From Anaerolineae bacterium (GTDB lineage Bacteria > Chloroflexota > Anaerolineae > Anaerolineales > UBA4823): a stretch of 64,000 bases of DNA. The translations under genes and the position numbers were made by a program. Positions 29,008 to 38,042 of this stretch are shown in pieces (within the stretch, counting starts at the first letter, position 1; each line of letters starts with the position of its first letter). The stretch is from contig QOQU01000003.1 of NCBI GenBank assembly GCA_003327455.1, positions 186,001-250,000 on the forward strand. Direction: 5' to 3'. The notes below the pieces were generated by a model. That model saw only the letters and a program-made list of their open reading frames with translations, was not told the origin of the DNA and did not search any database.

Positions 29008-30382
29008 CCCGACGGATGCGCGACGCTCTCTTCCCTCGGTTGAAAGAGTTCTTCAACGAGCGGAAGCGAAAATTTTGTCAGGCGTTTATGGACGCCAGTT
29101 AACCGTTTTGGCAACTCGACAGGTGTTGGAGGACGCACGGCAACGCATGATGCAGGTGCAGACTGTTTTCACCGAAGATACTCTCCTCCGCTCCATCGAA
29201 GATTACCTGATTGCGATGACATCTCCCTCATTGGTTCCGGTTATCAACGCCAGTGGGGTAATCATCCATACCAATTTAGGGCGCGCTCCCCTCAGCCGTG
29301 AAGCGATGGAAGCGGCTTATCGGGTGGCTTGTGGTTATTCCAACCTTGAATATGATCTGGAGAAAGGGAAACGCGGCAGCCGATTATTTCACGCCGAGAA
29401 AACCCTTTGTCAATTGACGGGAGCGGAAGCTGCGTTGGTGGTCAATAACAACGCTGCAGCAGTCCTTTTATCGCTAGCTGGGCTGGCGTATCGCCGCTCG
29501 GTGGTCATTGCTCGCTCCCAACTCATTGAAATTGGTGGAGGGTTTCGGATCCCCGATGTAATGCGTCAATCAGGCGCAAAATTGATCGAGGTTGGCACGA
29601 CCAACCGCGTGAACCTGGAGGATTATCGAACGGCGCTGGAGCTGAAACCGGCGATGTTCCTGGTTGCCCATCGCTCGAATTTCAAGATTATTGGCTTCAC
29701 TGCTGAGCCGACCTTGAGTGAAATTGGGCAACTGGCACATGAAGCGGATATCCCTTTGCTGGTTGACCTTGGTTCTGGGGCGCTGTTGGATACGGTGAGG
29801 TATGGCTTAGCCCATGAGCCAATGGTGCAGGAAGGTTTAGGCGCGGGCGCGGATTTGGTGTGTTTTTCAGGAGATAAACTGCTGGGCGGCCCACAAGCCG
29901 GTATTATCCTCGGTAAGAAAGTTTTGGTAGAGAAGCTACGTCGTCATCCTCTTGCGCGGGCTGTGAGGGCGGATAAAATTGCTCTGGCTGCCCTCTCGGC
30001 AACCTTACTACATTACCTCAAGGATGAAGCCACCCAGAAGGTACCCATCTGGCAGATGATCGCCTGTTCTAAGGATCAAATCACTCAACGAGCGGCACAA
30101 TGGAGAGACAGGTTGGCACAACGGGGCATCCAAAGCGAGGTCATGGACGGGGTGAGTACAGTGGGAGGGGGTAGTTTACCCGGCGAGAGTTTACCCACCG
30201 CTTTGTTAGCTGTTAAGGCGCAACGGGCGGAAGAGTTTCTAAAAAGGTTACGCCACAATACCCCGCCGGTTATTGCCCGGATCGAGCAGGAAAGAGTGGT
30301 CTTTGATCCCCGGACGGTTTTTATCGAGCAGGAGGACCTTTTGCTCAATGCAATCGAGGCGTTGAAAGGACTACTTCTATGA
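29000..30382 (+). CDS. selA: L-seryl-tRNA(Sec) selenium transferase
   Basis: A 460-aa PLP enzyme that converts Ser-tRNA(Sec) to Sec-tRNA(Sec) using selenophosphate. Family features are the N-terminal SVERVLQ helix region, VINASGVIIHTNLGRAPLS, SNLEYDLEKGKRGSR and the PLP lysine K293 in FSGDKLLGGPQAG. It overlaps the upstream membrane-protein gene by 8 nt and the M24 peptidase gene by 4 nt (ATGA). selB, selD and tRNA-Sec are not in the window. If this is a true SelA, the genome should encode selenoproteins. A SelA-like paralog with another function is possible. Confidence 0.9.
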   Translation: MNNPTDARRSLPSVERVLQRAEAKILSGVYGRQLTVLATRQVLEDARQRMMQVQTVFTEDTLLRSIEDYLIAMTSPSLVPVINASGVIIHTNLGRAPLSREAMEAAYRVACGYSNLEYDLEKGKRGSRLFHAEKTLCQLTGAEAALVVNNNAAAVLLSLAGLAYRRSVVIARSQLIEIGGGFRIPDVMRQSGAKLIEVGTTNRVNLEDYRTALELKPAMFLVAHRSNFKIIGFTAEPTLSEIGQLAHEADIPLLVDLGSGALLDTVRYGLAHEPMVQEGLGAGADLVCFSGDKLLGGPQAGIILGKKVLVEKLRRHPLARAVRADKIALAALSATLLHYLKDEATQKVPIWQMIACSKDQITQRAAQWRDRLAQRGIQSEVMDGVSTVGGGSLPGESLPTALLAVKAQRAEEFLKRLRHNTPPVIARIEQERVVFDPRTVFIEQEDLLLNAIEALKGLLL

Positions 30383-31620
30383 AAACAGATCTTGACCGTT
30401 TGATGCAAGAGAATCAGATTGACGTGGTTTTTGTTGTTGGGGCAGCGCAACATAATCCTGCCATGGTTTATTTCACCGGGCGGGTTCATGTCTCGCAGGC
30501 TGAGTTGATTAAGGTAGTGGGAAAGGAACCCGTGTTGTACTTCGCTTCACCGATGGAGCGTGAAGAAGCTGCCAGAACTGGATTGGTAACCCAATCGATT
30601 GATGTTTATCAACCCAGGCGTTTGCTGGAGCAAGCCCAGGGAGACGCAGTCCTGGCACGAGCGATGCGCTATCAACGGATGCTCGAAGATGCGGGTGTCC
30701 AGAAAGGGCGAATGGCGATCTACGGACAGAGTGAGGTTGGTCTGGCTTACTCGGTTTTCACGAAATTATGTGATCTCATGCCAGGCATTGAAATTGTCTC
30801 GGAATTTGATCATACCTTATTGGGTCAGGCTCGAAGTACAAAAGACGCACAAGAAATCCAGCAAATACGGCGCATGGGCGAAATCACCATTGATGTGGTG
30901 GGACAGACGGCTGATTTTCTTACCCGTCAAAAAGTTGTCAATGGCGTTTTAATGAAGAGTAACGGTGAACCACTTCGCATAGGGGAGGTAAAGCGCCAGA
31001 TCAATCTCTGGCTGGCGGAGCGCGGAGCTGAGAATCCGCACGGGACTGTCTTTGCGATCGGGAGAGACGCTGCGATTCCCCATAGCGCAGGGGATGATCA
31101 GATGCCACTGGAAGTGGGGAAAACCATCGTGTTTGACATCTTTCCTTGCCAGGAGCAGGGCGGATATTATTACGACTTTACCCGCACCTGGTGCCTGGGA
31201 TATGCTCCGGACGATGTTCAGGCGCTCTATGAGGATGTAAGGACGGTGTATCAGGAAGCAGTCAGAGCGTTACGGGTGAAAGAACAGTGCTCAAATTTTC
31301 AAAAGCTGGTGTGCGATTTATTTGAGGAACGTGGTCACCCAACCGTAAAGTCAAATCCGCTTACCGAAGAAGGATATGTTCATAGCTTGGGGCATGGGGT
31401 GGGATTACAGATTCATGAAAGGCCGTGGTTCGGGACGAATGCTACCGAAAAGGATATCCTCTCTGCAGGAAGTGTTTTTACGATCGAACCCGGTTTATAT
31501 TATCCCAGTCGAGGCATGGGGGTTCGTTTGGAAGATACCTATGTTGTCAAAGAGGATGGAAGCATCGAGCCTCTAGCGTATTTTCCATTGGATCTGGTTC
31601 TCCCACTCAAAATGAATTAG
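30379..31620 (+). CDS. M24 family metallopeptidase (Xaa-Pro aminopeptidase-like)
   Basis: A 413-aa pita-bread-fold peptidase. Predicted dinuclear metal ligands are Asp in VFDIFPC, Asp in YYDFTRTW, His in SLGHGVGLQIHE, Glu in FTIEPGLY and Glu in VRLEDTYVV. An N-terminal creatinase-like domain occupies about residues 1-150. It is cytoplasmic. Translation is probably coupled to selA through the ATGA overlap, though no functional link is evident. Confidence 0.88.
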   Translation: MKTDLDRLMQENQIDVVFVVGAAQHNPAMVYFTGRVHVSQAELIKVVGKEPVLYFASPMEREEAARTGLVTQSIDVYQPRRLLEQAQGDAVLARAMRYQRMLEDAGVQKGRMAIYGQSEVGLAYSVFTKLCDLMPGIEIVSEFDHTLLGQARSTKDAQEIQQIRRMGEITIDVVGQTADFLTRQKVVNGVLMKSNGEPLRIGEVKRQINLWLAERGAENPHGTVFAIGRDAAIPHSAGDDQMPLEVGKTIVFDIFPCQEQGGYYYDFTRTWCLGYAPDDVQALYEDVRTVYQEAVRALRVKEQCSNFQKLVCDLFEERGHPTVKSNPLTEEGYVHSLGHGVGLQIHERPWFGTNATEKDILSAGSVFTIEPGLYYPSRGMGVRLEDTYVVKEDGSIEPLAYFPLDLVLPLKMN

Positions 31621-31641
31621 AAGGTTCAGGATGGGTATTGT

Positions 31642-32703
31642 ATGCCTCAGATATATCACCGGATGACATCTGAACCGAACTATCGAATTTTGGGAATTGA
31701 GTCCTCTTGTGACGAGACTGCTGCGGCAGTGGTTGAGAATGGTGAGACCATCCTTTCGAATGTGGTTGCCTCTCAGGCATCCATGCATGCTAAGTTTGGG
31801 GGCGTGTTTCCGGAGGTGGCTTCACGGCAACACCTGTTGACATTTCCGCTGGTGGTTGAGGAGGCTCTTAAAAGCGCTCACTTAGACTTAATGGATATCG
31901 ATGCTATAGCAGTTACCCGTGGGCCAGGTTTGCCCGGATCTTTAGTTGTTGGGATCAATATAGCGAAGGGTTTAGCAATGGTAAGTGGAAAGCCGTTAAT
32001 CGGTGTCCATCATTTAGAAGCTCATTTGCTATCGATAATGCTAATTGAAGGGGAAGAAAGACATCAAATCATATACCCGGCAGTAGGATTGATCGTTTCC
32101 GGCGGTCATACGGAATTGGTGTTCATTATAGAACCTCTTCTCTATAAATCTTTAGGCTTTACTCTCGATGACGCTGCGGGAGAGGCCTTTGATAAAGTCG
32201 CTCGCCTTTTAAACCTGCCTTATCCTGGAGGTCCTTCTATTCAGACAGCTTCAAAAAATGGAAATCCCCAGGCTTTTGCTTTTCCGCGAGCCTGGTTAGA
32301 AGGTAGCTGGAATTTCTCTTTTAGCGGTCTGAAAACCGCTGTTTTGCGGGAAGTAAAGCGCCTGGATCGATATGGGACCGGAATGCCCGTTGAGGATTTG
32401 GCAGCCAGTTTTCAGCAAGCGGTTGTAGATGTCCTGGTCGGGAAAACTCTTCTGGCAGCCGAGACATATCACGCCCAAAGCATCCTGGTTGTCGGGGGGG
32501 TTTCGGCGAATCTGGCTCTGCGGGAAGCTTTCCTGCGCGAATCAAAGTTGCCGGTATTGATTCCTCCGCAACATCTCTGTACAGATAACGCAGCGATGAC
32601 TGCCGTGGTCGGCTATTATCGCTTTCGAAAGGGACAGAGGGATGGGTTAGATATGGACGTTTTGCCCAACTGGCCATTGTCGGCGCTCTCCGAAAGCGTT
32701 TGA
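31642..32703 (+). CDS. tsaD: tRNA N6-adenosine threonylcarbamoyltransferase
   Basis: A 353-aa Kae1/YgjD ASKHA-fold protein forming t6A at position 37 of ANN-decoding tRNAs with TsaB and TsaE. Motifs are LGIESSCDETAAAVV, VTRGPGLPGSLVVG, the metal-binding HHLEAH (His124 and His128), SGGHTELV, and the C-terminal CTDNAAMTA. ATG 31642 is used; ATG 31663 is an alternative. It follows the M24 peptidase by 21 bp and is followed by a clear terminator. Confidence 0.95.
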   Translation: MPQIYHRMTSEPNYRILGIESSCDETAAAVVENGETILSNVVASQASMHAKFGGVFPEVASRQHLLTFPLVVEEALKSAHLDLMDIDAIAVTRGPGLPGSLVVGINIAKGLAMVSGKPLIGVHHLEAHLLSIMLIEGEERHQIIYPAVGLIVSGGHTELVFIIEPLLYKSLGFTLDDAAGEAFDKVARLLNLPYPGGPSIQTASKNGNPQAFAFPRAWLEGSWNFSFSGLKTAVLREVKRLDRYGTGMPVEDLAASFQQAVVDVLVGKTLLAAETYHAQSILVVGGVSANLALREAFLRESKLPVLIPPQHLCTDNAAMTAVVGYYRFRKGQRDGLDMDVLPNWPLSALSESV

Positions 32704-32788
32704 GCGGCATGATGCTGGCTGGTCGAACGACAAATCCGGAACAATTTGATCAATAAGTGAGTTGATATACTTTCAAATTATCGTAATA

Positions 32789-32819
32789 AAAATAGGCCGA
32801 ACTTTTTCGGCCTATTTTT
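32789..32819. terminator. Bidirectional terminator between tsaD and the ferredoxin
   Basis: A 12-bp perfect stem, AAAATAGGCCGA (32789-32800) with TCGGCCTATTTT (32807-32818), and a 6-nt loop. T-rich tails occur on both strands. Confidence 0.85.
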
Positions 32820-32847
32820 ATTCACTCAACCCTGGTGCGTAAGACGA

Positions 32848-33036
32848 TTATGCCTTAACGATGCAATCTACCGGGCAAACGGAGACACATTGGGGAGAGT
32901 CGTAGTGCCCAACACACTCAACGCAAGTGTCAGGATTGATGACGTAGATCGAGTCGCCTTCCGAGATAGATTCGGTGGGGCATTCCGGCAAGCACGCACC
33001 GCAGGCGATGCAGTCTTCGGTTATTTTCATCACCAT
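32848..33036 (-). CDS. 2[4Fe-4S] ferredoxin
   Basis: A 62-aa electron carrier. The first cluster motif is CIACGACLPECP and the second is CVECVGHYDSPQCVSVCP, with an 8-residue insertion between Cys residues as in chromatium-type ferredoxins. An AAGGAG lies 9 nt before ATG 33036. Monocistronic, with a promoter TTGACA-N17-TACGCT between 33088 and 33116. Probably the redox partner of anaerobic oxidoreductases. Confidence 0.93.
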   Translation of the reverse strand: MVMKITEDCIACGACLPECPTESISEGDSIYVINPDTCVECVGHYDSPQCVSVCPVDCIVKA

Positions 33037-33087
33037 GGCTTGTTACTCCTTTTTGCTAATAAGATTATCCTTACCAAGATTACATCA

Positions 33088-33122
33088 AGCGTAACCAACT
33101 CCTTATAGAGTGTCAATTGACA
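33088..33122 (-). promoter_or_regulatory. Ferredoxin promoter with palindrome TGTCAATTGACA
   Basis: On the minus strand, -35 TTGACA (33116-33111), 17 bp, then TACGCT (33093-33088). The -35 is half of a perfect 12-bp palindrome at 33111-33122, which places a possible regulator site between the ferredoxin and glgP genes. Confidence 0.45.
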
Positions 33123-33292
33123 AATATCATACAATTATCCAAGAATTATCACTGAATGAAAGGGATTTATCGGTTAAAATTTCTATTTGTTGGTTTCGTA
33201 ACAATCTTGCCCGGCTTTTTTGGAAATTTTACCCTGACCAGGGACCTATCTGGTGGTAAGATTATAAGCTCATAACAAGCTTGAGGCGAACT

Positions 33293-35464
33293 ATGAGTGA
33301 ACTATTTGTAGCTCAATATCCGAATCGATTTCCACTCCCGCGCAGAATCCAGCGTTTGGGAGAGTTAGCTTATAACTTGTGGTGGACCTGGCACCCCGAA
33401 GCAGTGCGGTTATATCAAAGAATTGACCCTCTTTTGTGGGAAAAAACCTACCACAACCCTATCAAGTTCCTTCGTCAGGTTGAGCGAGCGAAAATCAACG
33501 CGGCAACCCTGAACCGTTATTATTTAGAGGACTATGATCGCGTCATGAATGAATTTGATACGTACATGACGCGCAAAGACACCTGGTTTGCACAAACTTA
33601 TCCTGAGTGGATCCATCGTCCGATTGCCTACTTTTCGATGGAATTCGGGTTACATGAAACGCTGCCAATTTATGCTGGAGGGTTGGGAGTTCTATCTGGG
33701 GATCATTTGAAGGAAGCCAGCGACCTGGGTTTGCCAATGGTGGCAGTCGGTTTCTTTTACACGGAAGGGTATTTCACTCAAAGGATCACCGAAGATGGGT
33801 GGCAAGAAGCCAAATATACCCATCAGATCTTTGATGACTTGCCCGTGCTGCCGGTAATCGATCAGGATGGCAAACCTATGACTGTCTCTGTTGATTTGCC
33901 GGGCCGTGAAGTAATGGCTCGATTGTGGGAAATCCATGTTGGCAGAGTGCCTTTGTACCTGTTGGATGCCAATGTAGATGAAAATTCTGCCACTGATCGC
34001 ACCCTGACAGCCCGTTTATACAGCGGCGACCTGGAGATGCGCATTGCTCAGGAGTTGATCCTTGGCATCGGCGGTGTGCGAGCCTTACGGGTTTTGGGTT
34101 ATAACCCGGCTGTCTGGCATATGAACGAGGGACACTCTGCTTTTTTGATTTTGGAACGAATGCGGGAATATATCGAAGCCGGGAAGACAATTGAAGAAGC
34201 TGAAGACAAGGTGAGAGCTTCAAATGTCTTTACCACGCATACACCCGTACCAGCTGGAAACGATGAGTTCCCCTTGTGGTTAGTGGATAAATATTTATCT
34301 CCAATTTGGACCAGTCTGGGGATGAGTCGAGAGCAGTTTATTGATTTAGGGCGCAATGCCAGCGCGTGGGGAGATATGTTTAGTATGCCGGTGCTGGGTT
34401 TAAAGCTCTCAGAAGGACGCAATGCAGTATCGGAATTACACGGTCAGGTGACACGGAAGATGTGGCATTTTCTCTGGCCTGATCGAGAAGTCGAGCAGGT
34501 GCCGATTACCCATATTACGAATGGGGTACACCTCAGCACCTGGCTGGCGCGCCGGATGCGTTATCTTTTCGATAAGTATCTTGGCGAAAATTGGTATGAA
34601 CGCCACGATGACTTTGAGCTGTGGGAAGGGGTAATGGAAATCCCCGATGAACAATTATGGGATGTCCACCGTCACTTAAAACGAAAACTGGCATACTACA
34701 TCCGTGAGCGGGCACGTTGGATGTGGGCACAGGGAAATGTACACCCCGTACAGGTGATCGCTTCAGGGGTTTTGTTAGACCCTTATGCGCTTACGATCGG
34801 GTTTGCGCGGCGTTTTGCACCCTATAAACGGGCAAATTTATTGCTCCATGATCCAGACCGGCTTTTGCGGATTGTAACCAGGGCGGATATGCCGGTGCAA
34901 ATCATTTTCGCCGGTAAGTCTCATCCTGATCATGAGGGAGGTAAGCTGCTGATCCAGGAGATTTATCGTTATATCAAGCGGGCTGATGTAGCCGGACGAA
35001 TGGTCTTCCTGGAGGATTATGACATGAATCTTGCCCGGTATCTGGTGCAGGGTGTGGATGTCTGGTTAAATACACCGCGGCGACCGAATGAGGCCTCGGG
35101 AACATCGGGAATGAAAGCTGCCCTGAACGGTGTGTTGAATTGTTCGGTGTATGATGGCTGGTGGCGGGAAGGTTATAATGGACAGAACGGTTGGGCGATT
35201 GGACAGGATATGGATTACGATGATCCCCAGAAGCAAGATGAAGCCGATGCCCATAGCTTATATGACCTTCTGGAACAAGAAATTGTCCCCCTCTATTATC
35301 GCCGCAGATCATCCGATGAGTTGCCGGGTGATTGGCTCTTCATGGTCAAAGATGCTCTACGCACGATCGTGCCGCAATTTGTGATGCGACGGATGGTCAA
35401 AGAATATCTGGAGAGAATGTATAAACCGATCCTTTCTCCGAAAACAACTGTAACTGAACCCTGA
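33293..35464 (+). CDS. glgP: Alpha-glucan phosphorylase (GT35)
   Basis: A 723-aa enzyme that phosphorolyses glycogen or maltodextrin to glucose-1-phosphate. The N-terminal DUF3417-like segment RIQRLGELAYNLWWTWHPEA identifies the short bacterial/archaeal GlgP type. The PLP lysine is in EASGTSGMKAALNG, and GWAIG follows. Other visible elements are GGLGVLSGDHLKEASDLG and FARRFAPYKRA. The frame is open from TTG 33281, but ATG 33293 is preceded by GAGG and is preferred. A UPF0316 gene follows 11 bp later. Confidence 0.92.
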   Translation: MSELFVAQYPNRFPLPRRIQRLGELAYNLWWTWHPEAVRLYQRIDPLLWEKTYHNPIKFLRQVERAKINAATLNRYYLEDYDRVMNEFDTYMTRKDTWFAQTYPEWIHRPIAYFSMEFGLHETLPIYAGGLGVLSGDHLKEASDLGLPMVAVGFFYTEGYFTQRITEDGWQEAKYTHQIFDDLPVLPVIDQDGKPMTVSVDLPGREVMARLWEIHVGRVPLYLLDANVDENSATDRTLTARLYSGDLEMRIAQELILGIGGVRALRVLGYNPAVWHMNEGHSAFLILERMREYIEAGKTIEEAEDKVRASNVFTTHTPVPAGNDEFPLWLVDKYLSPIWTSLGMSREQFIDLGRNASAWGDMFSMPVLGLKLSEGRNAVSELHGQVTRKMWHFLWPDREVEQVPITHITNGVHLSTWLARRMRYLFDKYLGENWYERHDDFELWEGVMEIPDEQLWDVHRHLKRKLAYYIRERARWMWAQGNVHPVQVIASGVLLDPYALTIGFARRFAPYKRANLLLHDPDRLLRIVTRADMPVQIIFAGKSHPDHEGGKLLIQEIYRYIKRADVAGRMVFLEDYDMNLARYLVQGVDVWLNTPRRPNEASGTSGMKAALNGVLNCSVYDGWWREGYNGQNGWAIGQDMDYDDPQKQDEADAHSLYDLLEQEIVPLYYRRRSSDELPGDWLFMVKDALRTIVPQFVMRRMVKEYLERMYKPILSPKTTVTEP

Positions 35465-35475
35465 AGGAAAAGAAA

Positions 35476-36003
35476 ATGGAAATTCTGTTCAACGTCAATG
35501 CCTGGTTGGCAGCCGGCTTGATCTTCTTGATGCGCGTATCGGACATGACCCTGGATACCTTGAGGGTTTTGGTCGTGATGCGCGGGAAAAAATCAATTGC
35601 CTGGGTGTTGGGCTTTTTTCAGTCCTCGATCTTTGTCCTGGCAATCAGCACTGTGTTGAGCAATTTGGATAATCCTCTCAATATGATTGGTTATGCCGCT
35701 GGTTTCGCGACTGGAAATGTTGTCGGGATGTGGATTGAAGAGCGCTTGGCGATCGGACATTTGCACCTCAGAATCATCAGTTCCCGGCGTGGTGCTGCCA
35801 TTGCAGAAGCGCTCCGCGCCGAAGGGTACGCTGTGACCGAAATTCCAGCCAGAGGAAAAGATGGGATGGTTTCCTTGCTGGCAATCAGTGTACTGCGAAA
35901 AAATGCGGCAAAAATCCAGGAGATGATTCGCGCAATTGATGACGAAGCATTCATTACCGCAGAGGACGTCCGTCCGCTACGACGGGGTTTTTGGCGCTCC
36001 TGA
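35476..36003 (+). CDS. UPF0316 membrane protein (DUF5698 + DUF2179)
   Basis: A 175-aa protein. The first two-thirds contain three membrane helices (about residues 8-25, 40-60 and 65-80) with the conserved MRVSDMTLDTLRVLVVMRGKK. A cytoplasmic DUF2179 domain at about 95-170 (HLHLRIISSRRGAAIAEALR) follows. DUF2179 domains of related YitT proteins bind small ligands. No function is known to me. It starts 11 bp after glgP. Confidence 0.85.
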   Translation: MEILFNVNAWLAAGLIFLMRVSDMTLDTLRVLVVMRGKKSIAWVLGFFQSSIFVLAISTVLSNLDNPLNMIGYAAGFATGNVVGMWIEERLAIGHLHLRIISSRRGAAIAEALRAEGYAVTEIPARGKDGMVSLLAISVLRKNAAKIQEMIRAIDDEAFITAEDVRPLRRGFWRS

Positions 36004-36044
36004 GAGGGTGAGTTCTGTCATTCTAAAATTATGACAATCGCTAA

Positions 36045-36074
36045 TTGAATCATTGGTAGGAAAACCTATACAAT
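36045..36074 (+). promoter_or_regulatory. Promoter of the rrf2-cyd operon
   Basis: TTGAAT (36045-36050), an 18-bp spacer, TACAAT (36069-36074). Transcription would begin near 36081, just before a palindrome. Confidence 0.6.
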
Positions 36075-36085
36075 ATCAGTAAATA

Positions 36086-36102
36086 TTGACTTAATAAGTA
36101 AA
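36086..36102. promoter_or_regulatory. Likely Rrf2 autoregulatory operator
   Basis: An imperfect 17-bp palindrome TTGACTTA-A-TAAGTAAA (7 of 8 pairs), directly downstream of the promoter and 12 bp before the Rrf2 start codon. A wider inverted pair, GGTAGGAAAACC (36055) and GGTTTTTTACC (36103), flanks it. Confidence 0.5.
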
Positions 36103-36114
36103 GGTTTTTTACCA

Positions 36115-36555
36115 ATGATGCGCATTAACCGCCGAGTGGATTATGCTATTCGAGTCCTGATTGCCCTTGCCAAACAACCTCCCGGAACGCGTCTTTCTAC
36201 TCGAACGATACAAAAGACGATGTGGATTCCGCGGGCTTTTCTATTGCGGATCATCGCCGAGCTTTCGAAGGCAAAAATACTTGATACGTTTCCTGGCCCG
36301 AACGGAGGCGTGCAACTTCTGCGCGATCCAGATGATATTAACATACGCCTCATCTGGGAAGTGATGGAAAAACCTCTGGTAATCTCAGATTGTTTGGAAA
36401 ATCCAGAAGAATGTCCTTTGAACGAAGGTTGCCCGGTGAATGCTCGCTGGGGACGCATTCAAGCCCTTGTGTTGAGAGAAATGGAAGCAGCCACGATAGC
36501 AGAATTGGCTCGTGAAGCGCGGGATTTGGAAAAGTTAGAGACGGTAGCGGTCTGA
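36115..36555 (+). CDS. Rrf2 family transcriptional regulator
   Basis: A 146-aa winged-helix regulator. The N-terminal INRRVDYAIRVLIALA and the GPNGGVQLLRDP wing are typical. Three Cys lie in DCLENPEECPLNEGCPV, the position of the Fe-S cluster in IscR, NsrR and RsrR. It probably senses redox state, NO or Fe-S status. It is encoded 73 bp before cydA in the same direction, so it likely controls the bd oxidase operon and itself. Start codons ATG 36115 or 36118 are equivalent. Confidence 0.88.
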   Translation: MMRINRRVDYAIRVLIALAKQPPGTRLSTRTIQKTMWIPRAFLLRIIAELSKAKILDTFPGPNGGVQLLRDPDDINIRLIWEVMEKPLVISDCLENPEECPLNEGCPVNARWGRIQALVLREMEAATIAELAREARDLEKLETVAV

Positions 36556-36628
36556 TAACTTAGCGGTAAAGCCTTTTGGTCCATAATCTCAGTCAGAATA
36601 GCTCATTTATTTCGAACAGGAGGCTCGT

Positions 36629-38026
36629 ATGGATTCTTTACTTTTTGCTCGGGCGCAGTTTGCCATAACAACGGTCTATCATTTTTTCTTTGTCCCCCTG
36701 ACCCTGGGATTGTCAGTAATTGTTGCGCTCATGGAGACCATCTACGTGCGCACCGGACGGACAATTTACAAAGATATGGCAAAGTTTTGGGGAAAGTTAT
36801 TCATCATTAACTTTGCCATGGGGGTTGTGACTGGTATTGTGCAGGAATTTCAGTTTGGCATGAACTGGTCAGAGTATTCCCGTTTTGTGGGAGACATCTT
36901 TGGAGCGCCGTTAGCTATTGAAGCTCTCCTGGCTTTTTTCCTCGAATCTACGTTTCTGGGGATCTGGATTTTTGGGTGGGATAAACTGTCCAGAGGAGTC
37001 CATGCCCTGACCATGTGGATGGTGGCGATAGGCAGCAATGTCTCTGCATTGTGGATTTTAATTGCTAATTCGTTCATGCAGGAACCAGTCGGTTATACCA
37101 TTCGCAACGGACGCGCTGAGATGACGGATTTCTTTGCTCTGCTCCTGAATCCCAATGTTCAAGTCCAATTTCCTCATACCGTCTTAGCCGGGTTTACTAC
37201 AGCGGCCTTCTTCGTTATGGGTGTCAGCGCCTATCATTTGCTGCGCAAACAAAATGTCGAGTTTTTCCGACGCTCATTTCAAATTGCAGCAGTGATCGGG
37301 GCTTTTGCGATTATTATGGTTGGTTTAAGTGGTCACTCGCAAGCCCAGGAGATGGTGCGCTCCCAACCGATGAAAATGGCCGCCGCTGAGGCACTGTGGT
37401 ACTCTGAAGATCCGGCTTCGTTTTCTCTCTTAACAATTGGAGACTTAGCCCAAAGGCGAGATGTTTTTGCCATTCGTGTGCCCCGTCTATTGAGTTTGCT
37501 GGCTTATAACCAGCTCAGCGGGGAGGTAAAAGGTATACATGATTTGCAGGCGGAATATGTCCAACAATACGGTGAGGGAAATTATATCCCTCCGGTTGCG
37601 GTTACCTACTGGACCTTCCGCATCATGGTTGGCGCAGGGATTCTCCTGGGTTGGTTTGGGCTTTATGCACTCTTCATTGTGATGGCGGAATTGTTCGATA
37701 ATCGCCGCTTTGCCTGGCGCATCTTCCCCTATACCATCGCTTTGCCTTATCTTGCGAATACCAGCGGTTGGTTGATGACCGAATTGGGGCGCGCACCGTG
37801 GGTGGTTTATGGAGTAATGAAAATAGAAGATGCGATTTCACCAACGGTCAGTGGTGGCATGGTTCTCTTCACTCTGATTGCTTTTACTCTCATCTACGCT
37901 TCTCTTATGGTGGCAACCATCTATTTGCTCCGCAAGTATGCAATAGCCGGACCATCTCTTTCGGAACCGGATGAACCTGCATCAAGTTTTGACCTGATGC
38001 CGGCTGCTCAACCAGCGCAGGATTAA
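36629..38026 (+). CDS. cydA: Cytochrome bd ubiquinol oxidase subunit I
   Basis: A 465-aa polytopic membrane subunit carrying hemes b558, b595 and d. The N-terminal heme ligand is His19 in VYHFFFVPLTLGLS. Other hallmarks are IVQEFQFGMNWSEYSRFVGDIFGAPLAIE, PHTVLAGFTTAAFF and the quinol-binding region QPMKMAAAEALW. Length and the short Q-loop place it in the short-Q-loop class. A GGAGG precedes the start. It is first of cydA-cydB-cydDC, with a 16-bp gap to cydB. Confidence 0.94.
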   Translation: MDSLLFARAQFAITTVYHFFFVPLTLGLSVIVALMETIYVRTGRTIYKDMAKFWGKLFIINFAMGVVTGIVQEFQFGMNWSEYSRFVGDIFGAPLAIEALLAFFLESTFLGIWIFGWDKLSRGVHALTMWMVAIGSNVSALWILIANSFMQEPVGYTIRNGRAEMTDFFALLLNPNVQVQFPHTVLAGFTTAAFFVMGVSAYHLLRKQNVEFFRRSFQIAAVIGAFAIIMVGLSGHSQAQEMVRSQPMKMAAAEALWYSEDPASFSLLTIGDLAQRRDVFAIRVPRLLSLLAYNQLSGEVKGIHDLQAEYVQQYGEGNYIPPVAVTYWTFRIMVGAGILLGWFGLYALFIVMAELFDNRRFAWRIFPYTIALPYLANTSGWLMTELGRAPWVVYGVMKIEDAISPTVSGGMVLFTLIAFTLIYASLMVATIYLLRKYAIAGPSLSEPDEPASSFDLMPAAQPAQD

Positions 38027-38042
38027 GTTAAAGGAGGCTGAA

